8,185 nucleotides of DNA from Clostridia bacterium (GTDB taxonomy: Bacteria > Bacillota > Clostridia > Oscillospirales > SIG627): assembly GCA_017408325.1 (NCBI GenBank), contig JAFQUW010000029.1, positions 1 to 8,185 of the forward strand. The letters are read 5' to 3'. The notes under the pieces were generated by a model. It did no database searches. It saw nothing but the letters and a program-made list of their open reading frames with translations, and had not been told where the DNA came from. Position 1 is the stretch's first letter. Each line of letters begins with the position of its first letter. Position numbers and translations under genes: made by a program. Shown here in pieces: positions 1-6,426 of this stretch.

Positions 1-89
1 ATATTAAATTAACAACGACGCACAGAATACCAACTGCTACAAGGCGGAACTTCTATCATTGGTAAAAGAAAAAAGCGAGTAAGCGAAAA
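1..89. other. AT-rich left edge, no confident gene
   Basis: This stretch is about 36% GC by hand count, well below the GC-rich genes that follow. On the plus strand one frame reads like a protein C-terminus and stops at TAA 80-82, just before the bidirectional terminator. However, the same frame has an in-frame TAA at 5-7, so no open gene can be drawn from the window edge. A second frame (after TAA 10-12) stays open until TGA at 112-114 but has no start codon. It may be the end of a convergent gene or of a decayed one. I cannot choose between these. Confidence 0.25.
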
Positions 90-135
90 AACACTAAAAA
101 AGAACAAGCCGTGAGGCTTGTTCTTTTTTAGTGTT
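90..135. terminator. Bidirectional intrinsic terminator after uvrC
   Basis: A perfect 21-bp inverted repeat (90-110 with 115-135) encloses a GTGA loop. The GC-containing core is AACAAGCC/GGCTTGTT, flanked by A- and T-tracts. Transcripts from the right (uvrC) leave the stem into a U-rich run, and transcripts from the left also meet a T6 run, so the structure can stop both directions. The uvrC stop codon (TAA at 130-128) and its last codons lie inside the stem. Confidence 0.85.
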
Positions 136-1963
136 CGTGAAAGTAGGTGCGCAGGGCGGCGAGGTCGCGGGCACCGATGCCTTTGACCGCGAGGATCTCG
201 TCGTCGGAGGCGGCGCGGATGCGTTTGATGGACTGAAAGCGCTTGAGGAGGGCCTTCTGCTTCTTTTCACCGATGCCGGGAATCTCGGTGAGGGTGGAGG
301 AGAGAAGGCGTTTGCGGCGGTTTCTGTCCATTCCTGCGAGGCTGAATCGGTGAACCTCTTCTTGCAACGAGTAGACGAAGCCGAAGACGGCGGTCTCTTT
401 TGCGATCGAGATCTCGTCGGTTTCGCTGACGAGGGTGCGTGTTTTGTGGTGCTCGTCCTTGACCATTCCGAAGACGGGGATGTCCTCGGGGGAAAAACCG
501 TGGTCGGCGAGGGCTTTTTTGACCACGGAGACGTGTGTCATACCGCCGTCCAGGAGGATGAGATCGGGTTTTTCCCAGCCTTCTTCGCCGAGGTGGGAGA
601 GGCGGCGCAGGATGACCTCGACCATGGCCGCGTAGTCGTCTTTGAGCGTTTGCGTGATGGAAAACGAGCGGTAGAGGCTGCGGCGCGGTTTCGCGTCGAG
701 CGCGACGACCATGCCGCCGTAGATGGAGTCGTTTCCGTGGTTGGAGATGTCGTACGCCTCCACGCGCCGCGGCGCATCCGGAAGGGAAAGCAGCTCTGCG
801 AGCGTGTGCAGCGTGCCGCGGTCGCGCACGTTCTTTTCTTTGCGGTGCAGGCACTCTTTCTTAGCGTTTTCACGCGCAAGTGTGACGAGGGCGGCGTGCT
901 TGCCGCGCTTGGGGCAGAGACGCTCGACCTTGTGTCCGGCACGGTGGTGAAGGAGTTCGTCGAGCAGTTCTCCTTCGGGGTCGTAGAGTTCCTCGGAGAA
1001 CAGGATCTTTTTCGGAAGGTCGTCCGTGAGACGGTAGTGGTCGTAGAGAAGCGAGGTGAAGCTCTCCGGCGTGACGATCTGCGTGGGGAGAAAGGGGAAG
1101 TGGACGGCGTCGATCAGGCGTCCACGCCGCACCACGAGACGCGAGACGAGCGGAAGCACCTCGTCGGGGTACAGGGCGTATACGTCCGCCGAGGTCTGCG
1201 GATCGGCAAGCACGTGCTGCTTTTCCGTCAGGCGCGAGAGCGCGCGGATCGAGTCACGCACCTGCGCGGCGGCTTCGAAGCGAAGCTCCTCGGACAACGC
1301 GAGCATCTTCTCCTCCAGTCGGGCGAGAAGCTCCTTGTGATCGTGGCGCAAAAAGAGAATGAGCTCGTCGATGACGCGGCGGTATTCCTCTGCGGATATC
1401 TTCCCGGAGCACAGCCCCATGCAACGGCCCATGTCGTGGTAGAGGCAGGGGCGGCCGCGCCCGATCTCCTCGGGGAAGCGGCGCTTGCAGCGCGGCAATA
1501 AAAAGAGCGTCGACGCCGTGCGAATGATCTCGTGGACGGCGTTTGCCGAGCTGTAGGGACCGAAATACAGCCCCGTGTCCTTTTCGGCGCGCTTGCGTCT
1601 GAGTTCCGGGCGTGGGAACTCGCTCTCGATCGGCAGGTAGAGATAGGGGTAGTTTTTGTCGTCCTTTAAAAGGATGTTGTATTTCGGGCGGTGGAGCTTG
1701 ATGAGCTCGTTTTCGAGCAGCAACGCTTCCTCCTCCGTCTCGGTGAGGATGGTGGAAAAGTCAGCGATCTGCGCGACGAGACGCGCGGTCTTGGGGTTCT
1801 TATCTCCGTTTTGGAAGTAGGAGGAGACGCGATTTTTGAGTGCCTTCGACTTTCCGACGTAGAGCAAGACGCCTCCCTCGGAGTACATCCGGTAGACACC
1901 GGGCTTCTCCGGCAGAAGGCGCGCTTTTTCCAAAAGCGAGGCTTGTCGGTTTTCCTGTTTCAT
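128..1963 (-). CDS. uvrC: UvrABC excinuclease subunit C
   Basis: Encodes the dual-incision subunit of nucleotide excision repair, which joins UvrB at a lesion and cuts the strand on both sides. The 611 residues match the usual family length. In order they show a GIY-YIG nuclease domain (about 17-95; GVY at 22-24, YVG at 35-37, ENELIK at 84-89); four cysteines (159, 173, 181, 185) at the positions proposed for an iron-sulfur cluster; a UVR helix pair that contacts UvrB (about 211-245); an RNase H-like endonuclease domain with D405 (YDIS), D472 (LLDGG) and H538 (EEVH); and two helix-hairpin-helix motifs (IPGIGEKK at 561-568, VKGIGARD at 593-600). H538 appears equivalent to the catalytic His of E. 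coli UvrC. A second, commonly seen histidine (the ...YHR motif) is M545 here. The ATG start has GGAGA upstream at good spacing. It lies downstream of ptsH but behind that gene's terminator. Identification is secure. Confidence 0.97.
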   Translation of the reverse strand: MKQENRQASLLEKARLLPEKPGVYRMYSEGGVLLYVGKSKALKNRVSSYFQNGDKNPKTARLVAQIADFSTILTETEEEALLLENELIKLHRPKYNILLKDDKNYPYLYLPIESEFPRPELRRKRAEKDTGLYFGPYSSANAVHEIIRTASTLFLLPRCKRRFPEEIGRGRPCLYHDMGRCMGLCSGKISAEEYRRVIDELILFLRHDHKELLARLEEKMLALSEELRFEAAAQVRDSIRALSRLTEKQHVLADPQTSADVYALYPDEVLPLVSRLVVRRGRLIDAVHFPFLPTQIVTPESFTSLLYDHYRLTDDLPKKILFSEELYDPEGELLDELLHHRAGHKVERLCPKRGKHAALVTLARENAKKECLHRKEKNVRDRGTLHTLAELLSLPDAPRRVEAYDISNHGNDSIYGGMVVALDAKPRRSLYRSFSITQTLKDDYAAMVEVILRRLSHLGEEGWEKPDLILLDGGMTHVSVVKKALADHGFSPEDIPVFGMVKDEHHKTRTLVSETDEISIAKETAVFGFVYSLQEEVHRFSLAGMDRNRRKRLLSSTLTEIPGIGEKKQKALLKRFQSIKRIRAASDDEILAVKGIGARDLAALRTYFHEH

Positions 1964-1988
1964 TCGCGTTTCTCCGTAAAAGTGAAAA

Positions 1989-2013
1989 ATACCGCCCGAA
2001 CTTCGGGCGGTAT
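1989..2013 (-). terminator. Intrinsic terminator of ptsH
   Basis: A perfect 12-bp inverted repeat (1989-2000 with 2002-2013, core ACCGCCCG/CGGGCGGT) has a one-base centre, so a real loop would open a few pairs. On the minus strand it is followed by TTTTT and a second T-rich run. It lies 14 bp after the ptsH stop and about 25 bp before the uvrC start, so it insulates the two genes or attenuates read-through into uvrC. Confidence 0.85.
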
Positions 2014-2034
2014 CAGTCGTCAGTGATCAGTCGG
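2014..2034. repeat. Three copies of a 7-bp CAGT-containing repeat
   Basis: CAGT recurs at 2014, 2021 and 2028 with an exact 7-bp period (CAGTCGT, CAGTGAT, CAGTCGG). The array covers the ptsH stop codon (2027-2029) and abuts the terminator hairpin. Three imperfect units are few, so chance or replication slippage is possible. Confidence 0.4.
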
Positions 2035-2290
2035 AAAAGCCCGTGATGATGAGGGCTTCAAGACCGGCAATGGCCTCGTTTTCATCCGAACCGTCGGCAA
2101 TCAGCGTGACGGTGGTGTCCTTCTTGATGCCGAGGGACAGCACGCCCAAGAGACTCTTGGCGTTGGCACGACGGTCGCCGCATTCCACCCAAATGGAACT
2201 GACGTAGGTGTTGGCTTCTTTGATAAAATAAGTCGCGGGGCGAGCGTGCAGGCCCACGCTGTTGGTGACGGTTACTTCTTTGGAAATCAT
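2027..2290 (-). CDS. ptsH: Phosphocarrier protein HPr
   Basis: A small soluble phosphocarrier of the sugar phosphotransferase system. It takes phosphate from enzyme I on its active histidine and passes it to EIIA domains. The 87 residues match the family. GLHARPA carries the phosphoacceptor H15 at the canonical position, and AKSLLGVLSLG carries S46, the site of HPr kinase/phosphorylase used in Gram-positive catabolite repression via CcpA. H15 argues against the regulatory paralogue Crh, which lacks it. The ATG is preceded by GGAGA seven bases upstream. The gene stands alone between its own promoter and terminator, with no enzyme I gene beside it. In Clostridia a lone HPr gene often lies in the general uvrC/hprK/whiA neighbourhood, which would fit uvrC next door; that point is from memory. 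Confidence 0.95.
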   Translation of the reverse strand: MISKEVTVTNSVGLHARPATYFIKEANTYVSSIWVECGDRRANAKSLLGVLSLGIKKDTTVTLIADGSDENEAIAGLEALIITGFSD

Positions 2291-2344
2291 ATTGCGTTCT
2301 CCGTTTGTTAAAGGCGCAAGAAAACTGAGCCGTTCGTTTCCTGT

Positions 2345-2373
2345 AGTATAGCACAGAAGAAAGAAAAAAGCAA
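2345..2373 (-). promoter_or_regulatory. Sigma-A-type extended -10 promoter of ptsH
   Basis: On the minus strand the -10 is TATACT (2350-2345) preceded by TGC, an extended -10. A -35-like TTGCTT (2373-2368) lies 17 bp upstream. The expected start near 2338 gives a leader of about 48 nt containing the GGAGA site. The -10 matches 5 of 6 consensus bases and the -35 only 3 of 6, which the TGn extension may offset. Confidence 0.7.
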
Positions 2374-2400
2374 GTGTTATTCTGTTTGGAGCTTTTTCCT
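2362..2400 (-). terminator. Weak terminator candidate after the DUF4330 pair
   Basis: On the minus strand AGGAAAAAGC (2400-2391) can pair with GCTTTTTTCT (2371-2362), giving 10 bp with one G-U around a 19-nt loop. It lies just after the stop of the upstream operon. The stem is AT-rich, the loop long, and the distal arm overlaps the ptsH -35 region, so it may be incidental. Confidence 0.3.
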
Positions 2401-2403
2401 TGT

Positions 2404-2886
2404 TTAACCGGCTGCCTCGGTCGGAAGCACCAGCGCGGAAAATCGGGCTTCTTCGTCGGGAGTAATGGAGATCGTGTCCCCGGGGGAGGCGTTGATCGCG
2501 CCGTTTAAGAGAAATCCGTGTTCAGCGGTTTTGCCCGTGGCGGAAAGTGTGATGGTCAGGTTGAAAGACGCGGTGTCCGAGACCTGACGGACACGCCCCT
2601 GCTCGTCAAGGGTGTAAAGCACGGCGTTTTCTCTTCGCACGGTACGGATCGTGCCGAGCACTTCACCCGTGTCGGGATGCGTGAGGGGCTCGCCGGCGCG
2701 AAAGAGCGCGGCGGCATCTGCATCGAGCGAGGTGAGAAGCAGGGTGCATTCACAGGGCTCTCCGACGTCCTCCAGTCCGATGGAACGTGCGAGGTTTCCC
2801 TGCAGGATCAGCGAGAGCACGGCGGCGGCGAGGATCATCACGAGGAGGAAGTCCATGGAGTTGAAGCGACGTTTGTTTTCTTGCAT
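2404..2886 (-). CDS. DUF4330-like single-pass membrane protein, second copy
   Basis: A 160-residue protein of unknown function. A short basic N-terminus is followed by one membrane helix (about 12-29) and then a predicted beta-rich domain outside the membrane. Family features are the N-terminal (F)xxMDF start of the helix, a GEVLGTI turn (about 74-80), the strand FNLTITLSAT (about 108-117) and a pGDTISI strand (about 135-141). I assign DUF4330 from memory of the family pattern, without a search. It is clearly paralogous to the gene before it in topology, length and motif order, but the sequences have diverged well apart. AAGGAGG lies upstream. GTG at 2889 and ATG at 2886 are both possible starts; I prefer the ATG, which forms a TGATG overlap with the stop of the preceding gene. 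It probably acts at the cell surface with the polymerase-like protein of the same operon. Confidence 0.75.
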   Translation of the reverse strand: MQENKRRFNSMDFLLVMILAAAVLSLILQGNLARSIGLEDVGEPCECTLLLTSLDADAAALFRAGEPLTHPDTGEVLGTIRTVRRENAVLYTLDEQGRVRQVSDTASFNLTITLSATGKTAEHGFLLNGAINASPGDTISITPDEEARFSALVLPTEAAG

Positions 2887-3386
2887 CACTGTTCTCCTCC
2901 TTTTTCCATTCGGTACGATTCGCAGATGCCGGAGAGGGACACGCGCGCGGTGCGCAGGGACAGGGGCTGTCCGGCTTTCACACTCACGCCGCCGAGCGAG
3001 ATCGTTTGTGCCTGGTCCCCTTCGACGGCATTGGTGGCGGAGAGGACGAGCGTCAGCTCGTAAAAGGTGTTTTCGGGGTACAAGACCGTCTTTGTTTCGT
3101 CGGTTTGGGGATCGGTCAGGGAGAGGGAGTCGCGTTTTTTCGACACGGAGGCGACGGTTCCGAGAATGCTTGCGCCACTCTGGTCGTAGACGACGTCACC
3201 CTTGGAGATCAGGGGGAGAAACTCTTGTCTCACGCCGGTGCAGACGACCGTGAGCGACGCCTTTTCGCCGCTTTTCGTCTGCGGAAAGGCGTAAAAGAGG
3301 AGCGCGACCGCGGCGGCGAGAGCCAACAGAACGATGATGGCGTCGACGAGATTGAAGTGCGTTTTTTGCTTGACGAGTGGTTTCAT
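2886..3386 (-). CDS. DUF4330-like single-pass membrane protein, first copy
   Basis: A 166-residue protein with a basic N-terminus, one membrane helix (about 14-34) and an outside domain predicted to be mostly beta strands. The pattern SKGDVVYDQSG...ILGTVASV (about 61-81), then YELTLVLSAT (109-118) and a glycine-rich ISLGGVSVKAGQPLSL stretch (129-144), fits DUF4330. This is a family recollection, not a search result. No catalytic motif is visible, and a scaffold or binding role is more likely than an enzyme. The ATG has GAGGT seven bases upstream and follows the polymerase-like gene by only 10 bp. The next gene, its diverged paralogue, overlaps by TGATG. Two unequal copies in a row suggest a heteromeric partner pair; this is inference. 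Confidence 0.78.
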   Translation of the reverse strand: MKPLVKQKTHFNLVDAIIVLLALAAAVALLFYAFPQTKSGEKASLTVVCTGVRQEFLPLISKGDVVYDQSGASILGTVASVSKKRDSLSLTDPQTDETKTVLYPENTFYELTLVLSATNAVEGDQAQTISLGGVSVKAGQPLSLRTARVSLSGICESYRMEKGGEQ

Positions 3387-3396
3387 ATTCGTTACC

Positions 3397-5190
3397 TCAA
3401 AAACGGTCTAAGATCACGTTATCCTCGCGGGAAAGGGTCTGGGTCAGCGAGGAGAGAGCGGCGGCAAAGACGAAGATCAAAGAGAAGGCGCGCGCGTCCG
3501 CAAACAGGTTGCGCGTCAGCCCGATGATCAGAAGCGCGAGAATGGAAAAGAGCGGTGCGATGGCAAAGAGGCGCTTCGGGTTATACGGCGAGGTGAGATA
3601 ATAGTGTGTGCTCTTCTGCATCGCAAAGAGCAGGAAGAGCAAAAAGACGAGCAGCCCGAATATACCGACGGCAAGCAAAAATTGCGAGTAGAAGGTCAGC
3701 GAGCCCGAGAGGGAGTCGGACAGATTGAGTGCGGTGAGAGCCTCGGGCGAAAAGGCGCCGATGCCGAAGAGGAAGGAGCCCTGCGGAAGTCGGGACTGAT
3801 TGACAAAGATGGAGGGGCTTCTCTCGGAGAGAGCCGTCCATAAAAACTCGGTCTGTGCGCCCTCGATGAGGGGAAGTGCAACGAGCGTTGCCAACGCAAG
3901 CACAAGGACGAGAAGGAACATTTTTCTGGATGAGACCGCAAGGAGCAGGGCGGTGCACGCAAGCGCAGTCAGCGCGGCGGCAAGCGAGGCGTAGAGCCAC
4001 AGATCTGCCAAAAGCGCAAAGAGACAGGCGAAGAAAAACAGCCGTCCGAGGGCACTTTCGCCGCGCATGGAAAAGAGCAGGGCGAGCGGAAGTGCACAGA
4101 GAGTAAAGTAGAGAGACGCGTGGTCGGTCAAGGTTCGAAGCAGAAGACGCGCGCCGCCTGTGAACAGGGAGTCGGGCAGGAAGTGGAAGCCGAGCCGCAT
4201 CACACTGCTTGCCGTCGCACCGAGCACGAACAGGGCGAGTAGCACCGTGAAGACTTCGCGGCGTCTGCTCAGATTTGAGACGAGGAAAAAGGAGAGCGCG
4301 CCGACAAACAGCAGGGAGGCGTTTTGGTTTGCCGGAAGTATGCTGAAGAGTCCGCAGAGCAGCATAAAAGCGGAAAAGATCCCAACGGACAATCCGATGA
4401 GCTCAAAACGGAGGGTGCGCTTTCCGCGCAGGACTTTGAGCATCAGAGCGGCAAACAGGAAAATCAACAGGTTCGCGCTTGCCGTCTGCGACAGGAAGGG
4501 GAAGAGGAACAAAAGCGCGGCGGTGCCGAACTCGGGCTTGTAGAAGGCGAGTGCGATGAAAATCAGCATCAAAAGCACGCCGAGAAGCCGGAAGGGATTG
4601 AAAAAGAGGGAGAGAAGCCCCAAGATCAGCCCCGACAAGACACAAAAAGCATCTGCCGATTGGGCGTGAAGTGTCGGGAATTCGTTTTCCCGCAACAATA
4701 CGGCCTTCTCCAGAAACGCCGATAAGAGGCGGCTCTGCTTGAGCGAGGCGGCAAGGGATCGGCGGCGACGGAAGAGGGGGAGCGAGGCAAGGGTTAGGAA
4801 AACGCCGAAGATGAGATGCTTTGGGTCGGCGGTGAGAAAACGCGGCAAAAAGCGGCTGGAGAGGTAGATGAGACAGTTGATGACGCCGAAGACGAAGAAG
4901 AACAGCCCGACGCACCGGACGCGCAGAGAGAGGAGAAAATGCACGCATCTTTTCCAGAAGACCGCAAGAAAGCTCTCGTCGATCTGGCGCGCCGCCGCAC
5001 CCTTCAGGCGCAGGACGCGGCGTTTTCCGCTCAGGGACAGAAGATTCGCGCGGTGAAAAAGACCGTCGCGAAGGCGCGCGTTGGCTCGCTCGTAGAGCGA
5101 GACGAAACGCGCAAACACGGATGTGGAAAACATCCTCGCCCAGGCGTGTGAAAACCGTGCTTTGACGGTTTTGCGAGGGGATGACGACAT
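3397..5190 (-). CDS. Polytopic membrane protein, O-antigen ligase/polymerase-like
   Basis: A 597-residue membrane protein. A basic cytoplasmic N-terminus of about 85 residues is followed by roughly 13 to 15 hydrophobic helices. The best visible ones are at 91-111, 124-140, 182-217, 222-252, 263-285, 291-306, 313-331, 357-374, 383-419, 424-442, 500-524, 541-559 and 567-583. A longer outside loop at about 443-499 contains FGIGAFSPEAL. This architecture, with late loop and C-terminal helices, is that of Wzy/WaaL-type O-antigen polymerases and ligases that assemble surface polysaccharides from lipid-linked units. The sequence match is by topology, not by a diagnostic motif: the HNxY-like element often seen in the loop is missing, so the reaction is not certain. 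The start ATG overlaps the trmD stop (TGATG) behind GGAGA, so translation is probably coupled to trmD. Two DUF4330-like proteins follow and are the likely partners. A transporter is the main alternative. Confidence 0.7.
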   Translation of the reverse strand: MSSSPRKTVKARFSHAWARMFSTSVFARFVSLYERANARLRDGLFHRANLLSLSGKRRVLRLKGAAARQIDESFLAVFWKRCVHFLLSLRVRCVGLFFFVFGVINCLIYLSSRFLPRFLTADPKHLIFGVFLTLASLPLFRRRRSLAASLKQSRLLSAFLEKAVLLRENEFPTLHAQSADAFCVLSGLILGLLSLFFNPFRLLGVLLMLIFIALAFYKPEFGTAALLFLFPFLSQTASANLLIFLFAALMLKVLRGKRTLRFELIGLSVGIFSAFMLLCGLFSILPANQNASLLFVGALSFFLVSNLSRRREVFTVLLALFVLGATASSVMRLGFHFLPDSLFTGGARLLLRTLTDHASLYFTLCALPLALLFSMRGESALGRLFFFACLFALLADLWLYASLAAALTALACTALLLAVSSRKMFLLVLVLALATLVALPLIEGAQTEFLWTALSERSPSIFVNQSRLPQGSFLFGIGAFSPEALTALNLSDSLSGSLTFYSQFLLAVGIFGLLVFLLFLLFAMQKSTHYYLTSPYNPKRLFAIAPLFSILALLIIGLTRNLFADARAFSLIFVFAAALSSLTQTLSREDNVILDRF

Positions 5191-5882
5191 CAGCGGTCTC
5201 CTTTGTCTCCTAATAGATCGGGGCGGCGCGCCACGGTCAGTTCAATGGCTTTTTGCTGCCGCCATTCGCGGATTTTTTGGTGGTTTCCGTTTTGCAGGAC
5301 TTCGGGTACGCGCACGCCGTGCCATTCGACGGGGCGCGTGTATTGCGGATATTCCAGAAGCCCCGAGGAGAGACTTTCCTCCTCGTGGCAGATCGGGTCG
5401 GGGAGCACTCCGTCGACGAGCCGTCCGACGGCGTCGATCAGCACTGCCGCGGCAAGCTCGCCGCCGGTGAGCACGTAGTCGCCGATGGAGATCTCCTCCT
5501 CTACGATCTCGTCGAGCACGCGCTGGTCGATCCCTTCGTAGTGTCCGCAAAGCAGGATCACTTGATCCAATTCGGACAGTTCTTTTGCTTTCTTTTGGGT
5601 GAGAAGTGCGCCCTTCGGGGAAAGGTAGATGACGCGGCGGTGTTCTCCGACCTTCGGGATCGCCTCAAAGCAGTCGTAGACCGGGTCGGGCATCATCAGC
5701 ATCCCCATTCCGCCGCCGTAGGGCGTGTCGTCCACGCGGCGGTGGCGGTCCTTGGAGTAGTCGCGGATGTTGTGACAGACGACACAGAGCTTTTCTGCCT
5801 TCTGTGCGCGCCCGATGATGCTCTCCGAAAGCGGTGCGGCGACCATCTCGGGAAACAGGGTCATCACGTCGAAGCGCAGCAT
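5190..5882 (-). CDS. trmD: tRNA (guanine-37-N1)-methyltransferase
   Basis: Methylates N1 of G37 next to the anticodon in tRNAs reading CNN codons, using S-adenosylmethionine, and so prevents +1 frameshifting. It is a homodimeric SPOUT enzyme with a trefoil knot. The 230 residues cover the whole family. Visible motifs are FDVMTLFPEM (4-13), DDTPYGGGMGM (51-61), CGHYEGIDQRV (112-122) and SIGDYVLTGGELA (132-144), the last two forming the knot; then GLLEYPQYTRP (174-184) and the C-terminal VLQNGNHQKIREWR (195-208). E116 and R154 are present. The residue aligned with catalytic D169 of the E. coli enzyme is glutamate (E169, in HEEESL). The start ATG overlaps the rimM stop as TGATG with only a weak, distant GAGG, suggesting coupling. 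rplS, the normal downstream neighbour, is missing. Confidence 0.97.
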   Translation of the reverse strand: MLRFDVMTLFPEMVAAPLSESIIGRAQKAEKLCVVCHNIRDYSKDRHRRVDDTPYGGGMGMLMMPDPVYDCFEAIPKVGEHRRVIYLSPKGALLTQKKAKELSELDQVILLCGHYEGIDQRVLDEIVEEEISIGDYVLTGGELAAAVLIDAVGRLVDGVLPDPICHEEESLSSGLLEYPQYTRPVEWHGVRVPEVLQNGNHQKIREWRQQKAIELTVARRPDLLGDKGDR

Positions 5883-6376
5883 CAGAAGAGTCCCTCGGGC
5901 GGTGCAATGACGGCACCCTCGGTCGTGACCGCTTTGACGAAGACCGGCGCGGCAGGGAAGAGGATGACGCCGTTTTGCGTCTCAATTTCCCAGATGTCGC
6001 TTGCTCCGCGGTTGTAGACGTCGCGGATCTTGCCAAAGACGTGTCCGTCCTCGCCGCGTACCTCTTCGCCGATCAGCTCCGCCCAGAAGACGGTGGCGTC
6101 GCTTTCGGCGAGCTCCTCGCGACGGGCGTAGAGCGTCTTCATCCGAAGCGCGGCGGCAGAGTCGACGTCGGCGATCCCCTCAAAGGTGAGGAGCAGATGC
6201 TTCGTGCCCTGTCTTGCGCGGCGGACGGTGAGAGGGCGCAGACCTTCTTTGTCGAGGAAGACCGTTTTCAAGCGCAGGATGCCGCGCTCGTCGTCGCCCC
6301 AGTGTTCAAAGTTGACCTCGCCCGAAAGAGCGTGAGTGGACAGAATGCGTCCGATTTCCAAAAAGCGTTGTTTCAT
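5882..6376 (-). CDS. rimM: 16S rRNA processing/ribosome maturation factor RimM
   Basis: Assists 30S assembly by binding ribosomal protein uS19 and helping the 16S head domain mature. The protein has an N-terminal RimM barrel (LEIGRILSTHALSGEVNFEHW near the start, then TKHLLLTFEGIADVDSAAALR) and a C-terminal PRC barrel (ELIGEEVRGEDGHVFGKIRDV...WEIET...LFPAAPVFV). Its length of 164 to 167 residues is normal. I place the start at ATG 6376 (MKQRFLEIGRI), which matches where relatives begin. The ATG nine bases upstream (6385) overlaps a consensus -10 box and would not be on the transcript from that promoter. No Shine-Dalgarno sequence precedes either ATG, unlike most other genes here. It opens the operon with trmD; rpsP, its usual upstream partner, is replaced by the divergent spoVM unit. 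Confidence 0.95.
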   Translation of the reverse strand: MKQRFLEIGRILSTHALSGEVNFEHWGDDERGILRLKTVFLDKEGLRPLTVRRARQGTKHLLLTFEGIADVDSAAALRMKTLYARREELAESDATVFWAELIGEEVRGEDGHVFGKIRDVYNRGASDIWEIETQNGVILFPAAPVFVKAVTTEGAVIAPPEGLF

Positions 6377-6383
6377 ATTTTGC

Positions 6384-6411
6384 ATTATACCACATTTTTA
6401 TAAAAAAACAA
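6384..6411 (-). promoter_or_regulatory. Extended -10 promoter of the rimM operon
   Basis: On the minus strand TGGTATAAT (6392-6384) is a perfect TATAAT with a TGn extension. A partial -35, TTGTTT (6411-6406), lies 16 bp upstream in an AT-rich tract. Transcription would start about seven bases on, at roughly 6377, which is at or next to the A of the rimM ATG at 6376. Confidence 0.7.
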
Positions 6412-6426
6412 AGACTTTTCTCCCTG

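Noticed and set aside
8..82. C-terminus of a convergent gene at the left edge
   Set aside because: An in-frame TAA at 5-7 blocks it; without sequence further left it cannot be called a gene or pseudogene.
131..1501. Long open frame (456 codons) on the plus strand opposite uvrC
   Set aside because: It mirrors a GC-rich real gene codon by codon, has no family-like motif, and the opposite frame is a complete UvrC.
2291..2344. Riboswitch or leader structure before ptsH
   Set aside because: The leader is about 48 nt with no stable stem or known aptamer pattern; only the ribosome binding site is evident.
5253..6017. 254-codon plus-strand open frame over trmD and rimM
   Set aside because: Antisense shadow spanning two well-conserved genes; no ribosome binding site or recognisable protein.
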